From IMG/VR virus record IMGVR_UViG_3300046003_003424, positions 1 through 26,743 of that record: a stretch of 26,743 nucleotides of DNA; one strand, given 5' to 3'. A model generated the notes under the pieces. The model did no database searches. It was not told the origin of the DNA and worked only from the letters and a program-made list of their open reading frames with translations. The position numbers and the translations under genes were made by a program. The stretch is from a virus. Positions 23,735 to 26,743 of this stretch are shown piece by piece; the first letter of the stretch is position 1, and each line of letters starts with the position of its first letter.

Positions 23735-24365
23735 TTATGCTCATTTCGATCTGATTATAAAGCTCGTCTAGTGTGCCGTCGTTATTTAAAGTTATATCAA
23801 ATTTAGTTCCAACCCAGGCTGTTTCACTAGCATGGATACCTAGTTTTTCAATATTGTGTTTGCTTAGAGCCCAGTTCATATTGCGATTAGGTCCTCGATT
23901 CATGCTACGAGCATCATCATACCATTCGGGCTCTGGACCACGCTTGATACGCACAACTTTGCCGCCTGCATTACGTATGGCTTTGATCTCATTAGGAAAG
24001 CGGCAATCCGTGATAACGATGTCATCTGTTGACTTGCGTAGGCGATTTTCCAAGCTAGCTACCCACATGTCATCATGGAATCCTTTGCGGACTACTTCTG
24101 TTCCCCAATACTGTAGGACCCAGCGTGGAGTGATTTCCTGCTTTAACCGCTTGCTCCACCATTCATCTTTGGTTTCACGCCATTCCCTAGACTGTTTACT
24201 ACGACCTTCCAGCATTTCGCGATTCCACCCAAAAACCTGTGCCACAGCATCTTTAAGGCTGTTAGCAAAGCTCTCGCGCCTGAATCCATGGAAGTTAACT
24301 AGATAATCTGCGACTGTGTCTTTACCACTTCCGATAAAACCCACGATACCGATGACTTGACTCAT
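23664..24365 (-). CDS. gp1: Deoxynucleoside monophosphate kinase (gp1)
   Basis: A 233-residue P-loop kinase matching T4 gp1 (241 aa), which phosphorylates dNMPs to dNDPs for phage DNA synthesis. The Walker A loop is GFIGSGKDT (residues 9-17, Lys15). Further family features are the DDIVITDCRFPNEIKAIRNA strand-helix (about 114-133), the LQYWGTEVVRK segment and the C-terminal hydrophobic strand KFDITLNNDGTLDELYNQI. An AAGGGG site precedes the ATG at 24365. A nucleotide metabolism gene among tail and neck genes is unusual for T4 but its position beside gp13 is coherent here. Its 3' end overlaps the opposite-strand HNH gene by 71 bases. Confidence 0.88.
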   Translation of the reverse strand: MSQVIGIVGFIGSGKDTVADYLVNFHGFRRESFANSLKDAVAQVFGWNREMLEGRSKQSREWRETKDEWWSKRLKQEITPRWVLQYWGTEVVRKGFHDDMWVASLENRLRKSTDDIVITDCRFPNEIKAIRNAGGKVVRIKRGPEPEWYDDARSMNRGPNRNMNWALSKHNIEKLGIHASETAWVGTKFDITLNNDGTLDELYNQIEMSITNSQELDLLDATPIPLEQFHIGS

Positions 24366-24425
24366 TGAAATCCCCTTGATTGTTACTACTATTTTACGAG
24401 AAAATTGTGTGCGTGTCTAGACTTT

Positions 24426-25619
24426 TTAGCCCATTAACCAAGTTAATGGTTGACCACCGTCTACATAGTTCCTGATTTCTTCATCAAGTTTATCTAATAG
24501 AGCTTGGCCTTCTTGTTTGAGTGCTGTACCGTTTAGGCTAGTGCCGCCTTGTGGGCCTGCGATTGATGCAAATTTTTCACGTGCTTGACCTATACTCATT
24601 GATGTTAAAGCATAAGCGTAGTCCTGGATCCATGGAAATACCTGTGGGTCGTTAAGTAACATGATGTCTGGTTTATAGTTATATAAATGTAATAACACTG
24701 TTTCTGTAACAGCATTATCTGGGCTACTAGGTGAACTAACATAGGTTGAGGCTAGGGCCATGTCATTAACCACCGTGGCACCTAGTGCTGCTGTATTTAA
24801 GAATGTAAAGATTTGTTGCGTTGGATCTACGCTAGTAATTGTGTATGTTCCGTTATATCCAGCAACTGGACAATTGGTAATACTTACTGTGCTACCTACG
24901 CTAACTCCTTGCCAAGGTCCTTGATTAGAAATTTGGAATGTAACTGTACTACCTGGTGCTGTCCCACTGGCTGTTAAACTTCTTAATCTAAGTGTAGCGC
25001 CTGCACCTTGGAATGGGATTTTGCGAACTAAAGTCATTTTTTTAGTGACTTTATTCCAAGTAAAGTTCATAAAACCACCAAACATCTTCATAGCAAGTTT
25101 TTGATAGTCTACAAACAATTCATAATTAGTTAAGCCACCCACTCGTCCAGCTACCAACATATAAGTGTTCAAGTAGCCACTTGCAAATGGTTCAAATTGG
25201 CTAGCTGTGGTACCTGTTACACTACCGATACCACGACGATAAATTGCTTTAACATCCATGACTGTGTTAGGTAGTATGTATTCTTGTGTTTCGGGATATA
25301 AATCTAAAAATGCATAACTTTCTTCTACTGAGTTACTGCTCTTTTGTCGATAACGGATCAGTGCTTGTTTAATACCCATGTCAAAGTGTTCTTTATCAGC
25401 TTCAACATCGATCATACCATACCCTAAACGTAGGCGTATATAATCAACGATGTCGTTTTGTAGGCTTTGGACTGTGGTTAACTGTGCTTGTAGATTAGCA
25501 TCAAACGCTATATGTCCAGAACCCGAACCCGTATATGGATTATACAAGCTCTCAGTTTGCATACTGAGAGTCGCTGTTAAGTTACCGGTTGCTGAAACGT
25601 TTGCTGGAAGTAAAGACAT
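24426..25619 (-). CDS. gp13: Neck protein (gp13-like)
   Basis: A 397-residue protein matching the gp13 neck family, which with gp14 joins head to tail after packaging. Family segments: VDYIRLRLGYGMIDVEADKE (about 58-77), QALIRYRQKSSNSVEESYAF (85-104), YILPNTVMDVKAIYRRG (114-130), LFVDYQKLAMKMFGGFMNFT (168-187), and a C-terminal helix (EGQALLDKLDEEIRNYVDGG) ending in TWLMG. T4 gp13 is 309 aa. The extra length is a Gly/Ser/Thr-rich insertion at about 210-295 with GYNGTYTITSVDP, a pattern seen in Ig-like or small beta-sandwich decoration domains. A late promoter enclosed by a 10-bp inverted repeat lies upstream. Confidence 0.8.
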   Translation of the reverse strand: MSLLPANVSATGNLTATLSMQTESLYNPYTGSGSGHIAFDANLQAQLTTVQSLQNDIVDYIRLRLGYGMIDVEADKEHFDMGIKQALIRYRQKSSNSVEESYAFLDLYPETQEYILPNTVMDVKAIYRRGIGSVTGTTASQFEPFASGYLNTYMLVAGRVGGLTNYELFVDYQKLAMKMFGGFMNFTWNKVTKKMTLVRKIPFQGAGATLRLRSLTASGTAPGSTVTFQISNQGPWQGVSVGSTVSITNCPVAGYNGTYTITSVDPTQQIFTFLNTAALGATVVNDMALASTYVSSPSSPDNAVTETVLLHLYNYKPDIMLLNDPQVFPWIQDYAYALTSMSIGQAREKFASIAGPQGGTSLNGTALKQEGQALLDKLDEEIRNYVDGGQPLTWLMG

Positions 25620-25624
25620 TTAAA

Positions 25625-25664
25625 TTATCCTGTTATCTTGTATTTATTGCCGACAACAGGATAA
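25625..25664 (-). promoter_or_regulatory. Hairpin that may hide the gp13 ribosome binding site, with late promoter in the loop
   Basis: A perfect 10-bp inverted repeat: TTATCCTGTT at 25625-25634 and AACAGGATAA at 25655-25664, with a 20-base loop. In the gp13 mRNA the second arm contains AGGA, the ribosome binding site eight bases before the ATG at 25619. The octamer AATAAATA (25641-25648) lies in the loop. A transcript started there would begin near 25635 and lack the first arm, leaving the site open. Confidence 0.6.
25641..25648 (-). promoter_or_regulatory. Late promoter for gp13
   Basis: AATAAATA on the minus strand, 21 bases before the gp13 start at 25619 and inside the loop of the surrounding 10-bp inverted repeat. 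Confidence 0.55.
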
Positions 25665-25691
25665 GTTTGGCTTTACGCTACCTTGAGGGGA

Positions 25692-26743
25692 TTAGATTAC
25701 CTTAAGTAGGATAGTATCTGCGTTGATACGTCCATTGAGTTTAATTTCTGTAGTTTTGATATTATCTAAGAACTTGCGTAGTTCTACTTTATTACTGGCT
25801 AGGAATGCTTTAACCTGTTCTTCAGGTTTACGCAGGGTTTTTTGTGTGCTCTTAGTTTCACTAAATCCTGTGATACTTGTACCTTTAACTCCGAGCACGC
25901 CACCTTGGTCTTCTGCTACATATCGACCTAGTTTACGATTTTTAACGTTATAAACCCATAACTGTTCTGCACCAACGATGTCCACTGGATTGATTGATAC
26001 CAGTTTCATACCGGCATCTTGTTTAAGATATTTCAAGCCACGGACTAGTTTTTCTTTAGCTGGCGGTTTACGTACTGCGGCTTTTTTAGTAGCTTTCTTA
26101 GTCTGATTGTAAGCAGTCAGATCGGCAAATAATTTGTCATAGAAAGCATCATAGCGTTTATAGTCTGCGGCTTTCATATAGCTGTAAGCGTCTTTAAGAT
26201 CTTCATCTTTGGTTGTTCTTGCTTCACGCACTTCTGCACAGCGTGGTTCAAACACTGCTGATATCTTACCTATCAATACCTGTGGAACATTGTTTTTTGT
26301 TAGGTATTCATAGGCTTTAGGATCCACAGACTCACCTGTATACAAGGCATCCTCGAGCATTTCAAAATAAAGGATATGCTTTTTAGCCACTTCATTCATA
26401 CGGTCTTGTATTGTCGGAATATAGACTTCTGGTTTCTTTATTTCTGGCTTAGCTTCAAAATCTTCATCGTTGTCTGCTTTTAAAGTCAATACTTTCTTGA
26501 CCGCTTCTAGGATATATTCTACATGACGATCACGCAAGGGCATGCCACGCTCATGTGCTTTGATCAGGGCGCAAACTGTAAATGGAGTTAGACAATCTGC
26601 ACTGCGTTGATAACGATCAATAGTAGTTTTATCTAACTTATGTAAACCTTCGCTACCTTCATGCTGACGTAGCCAAGCTACTACATACTTCTTAAGATCT
26701 TTGGTGCTGTAGTAGTAATTGTAATAGCGTAGGCTTTGGCTCT
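25692..26743 (-). CDS. Unknown virion-block protein (5' end outside window)
   Basis: The frame is open from the stop at 25692 to the window edge, giving 349 visible residues; the ATG at 26543 is internal because the upstream 200 bases stay open and encode a continuous helical protein (SLRYYNYYYSTKDLKKYV, IDRYQRSADC, CALIKAHERG). The middle is acidic to basic helical sequence with a Lys/Ala-rich linker (YNQTKKATKKAAVRKPPAKE). The end reads as a beta-rich domain (MKLVSINPVDIVGAEQLWVY, GVLGVKGTSITGF, LNGRINADTILLKVI). It lies directly upstream of gp13. I recall unknown conserved proteins beginning with such RYYNYY stretches in marine T4-like phages, but assign no function. Confidence 0.7.
   Translation of the reverse strand, partial: SQSLRYYNYYYSTKDLKKYVVAWLRQHEGSEGLHKLDKTTIDRYQRSADCLTPFTVCALIKAHERGMPLRDRHVEYILEAVKKVLTLKADNDEDFEAKPEIKKPEVYIPTIQDRMNEVAKKHILYFEMLEDALYTGESVDPKAYEYLTKNNVPQVLIGKISAVFEPRCAEVREARTTKDEDLKDAYSYMKAADYKRYDAFYDKLFADLTAYNQTKKATKKAAVRKPPAKEKLVRGLKYLKQDAGMKLVSINPVDIVGAEQLWVYNVKNRKLGRYVAEDQGGVLGVKGTSITGFSETKSTQKTLRKPEEQVKAFLASNKVELRKFLDNIKTTEIKLNGRINADTILLKVI

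Noticed and set aside
23773-24306. 177-codon plus-strand open frame opposite gp1
   Set aside because: It lies wholly within the gp1 gene on the other strand, and its translation shows no domain; gp1 is well supported.
24425-24426. Missing gp14 and gp15 between gp13 and gp18
   Set aside because: They would be expected near gp13 in T4 order, but they may lie outside the window, so absence cannot be claimed.
26541-26543. ATG at 26543 as the start of the last gene
   Set aside because: The frame remains open for the whole 200 bases above it with protein-like sequence, so the gene is cut by the window edge.
1-26743. tRNA genes, CRISPR arrays, insertion sequences
   Set aside because: All gaps are short and were read; no cloverleaf, regularly spaced repeats or transposase-like frames were seen.

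Overview
The window is a segment of a T4-like contractile-tailed phage (myovirus) genome, very probably an environmental aquatic one. Every gene but one lies on the minus strand, so transcription runs from high to low coordinates. The T4 core genes I can recognise are neck gp13, dNMP kinase gp1, tail sheath gp18, tail tube gp19, a tube-cap-like baseplate protein, head-completion gp4, probable small terminase gp16, large terminase gp17, gp32 single-strand DNA-binding protein, UvsX and UvsY. Several accessory proteins look like families I associate with marine T4-like phages. No host marker such as photosystem genes or tRNAs is present, so the host cannot be named.

Layout in transcription order. 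(a) 26743-17155 is the late virion block: an unknown protein cut by the window edge, gp13, gp1, an HNH-type gene on the opposite strand, a giant gp18 sheath (1115 aa), gp19, a gp48/gp54-like protein, an unknown 171-aa protein and gp4. (b) 17143-7533 is the packaging block. The two terminase subunits are separated by about 5 kb holding five proteins, and an 801-aa protein follows gp17. Several of these start with short T4-like leaders ending in a possible prohead-protease site, which suggests internal head proteins. (c) After a strong terminator at 7491-7518 come a glycosyltransferase-like gene and an SGNH-hydrolase-like gene. (d) 5585-1 is the replication/recombination block: gp32, UvsX, a small acidic protein, a radical SAM enzyme, UvsY, a methyltransferase, and a nucleotidyltransferase-cupin fusion cut by the window edge. 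From UvsX onward these genes overlap by 1-17 bases, as in a translationally coupled operon.

Regulation visible in the sequence: octamers matching the T4 late promoter (NATAAATA) lie upstream of gp13, gp18, gp19, the tube-cap gene, the 201-aa gene and gp32, and an exact TATAAATA lies inside the 1086-aa gene. Two good intrinsic terminators were found. Upstream of gp13 a 10-bp inverted repeat surrounds the late promoter and includes the ribosome binding site. This is the arrangement T4 uses to silence late genes on early read-through transcripts.

The most notable items are that hairpin-promoter switch, the island of putative capsid-targeted proteins around the terminase genes, a possible internal gene within the 1086-aa reading frame, a 31-bp duplication that appears to have rewritten the gp32 C-terminus, the repeat-filled sheath, and a radical SAM gene between uvsX and uvsY. 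No stretch of more than about 120 bases lacks a gene. No tRNA, CRISPR array, insertion sequence or attachment site was seen.
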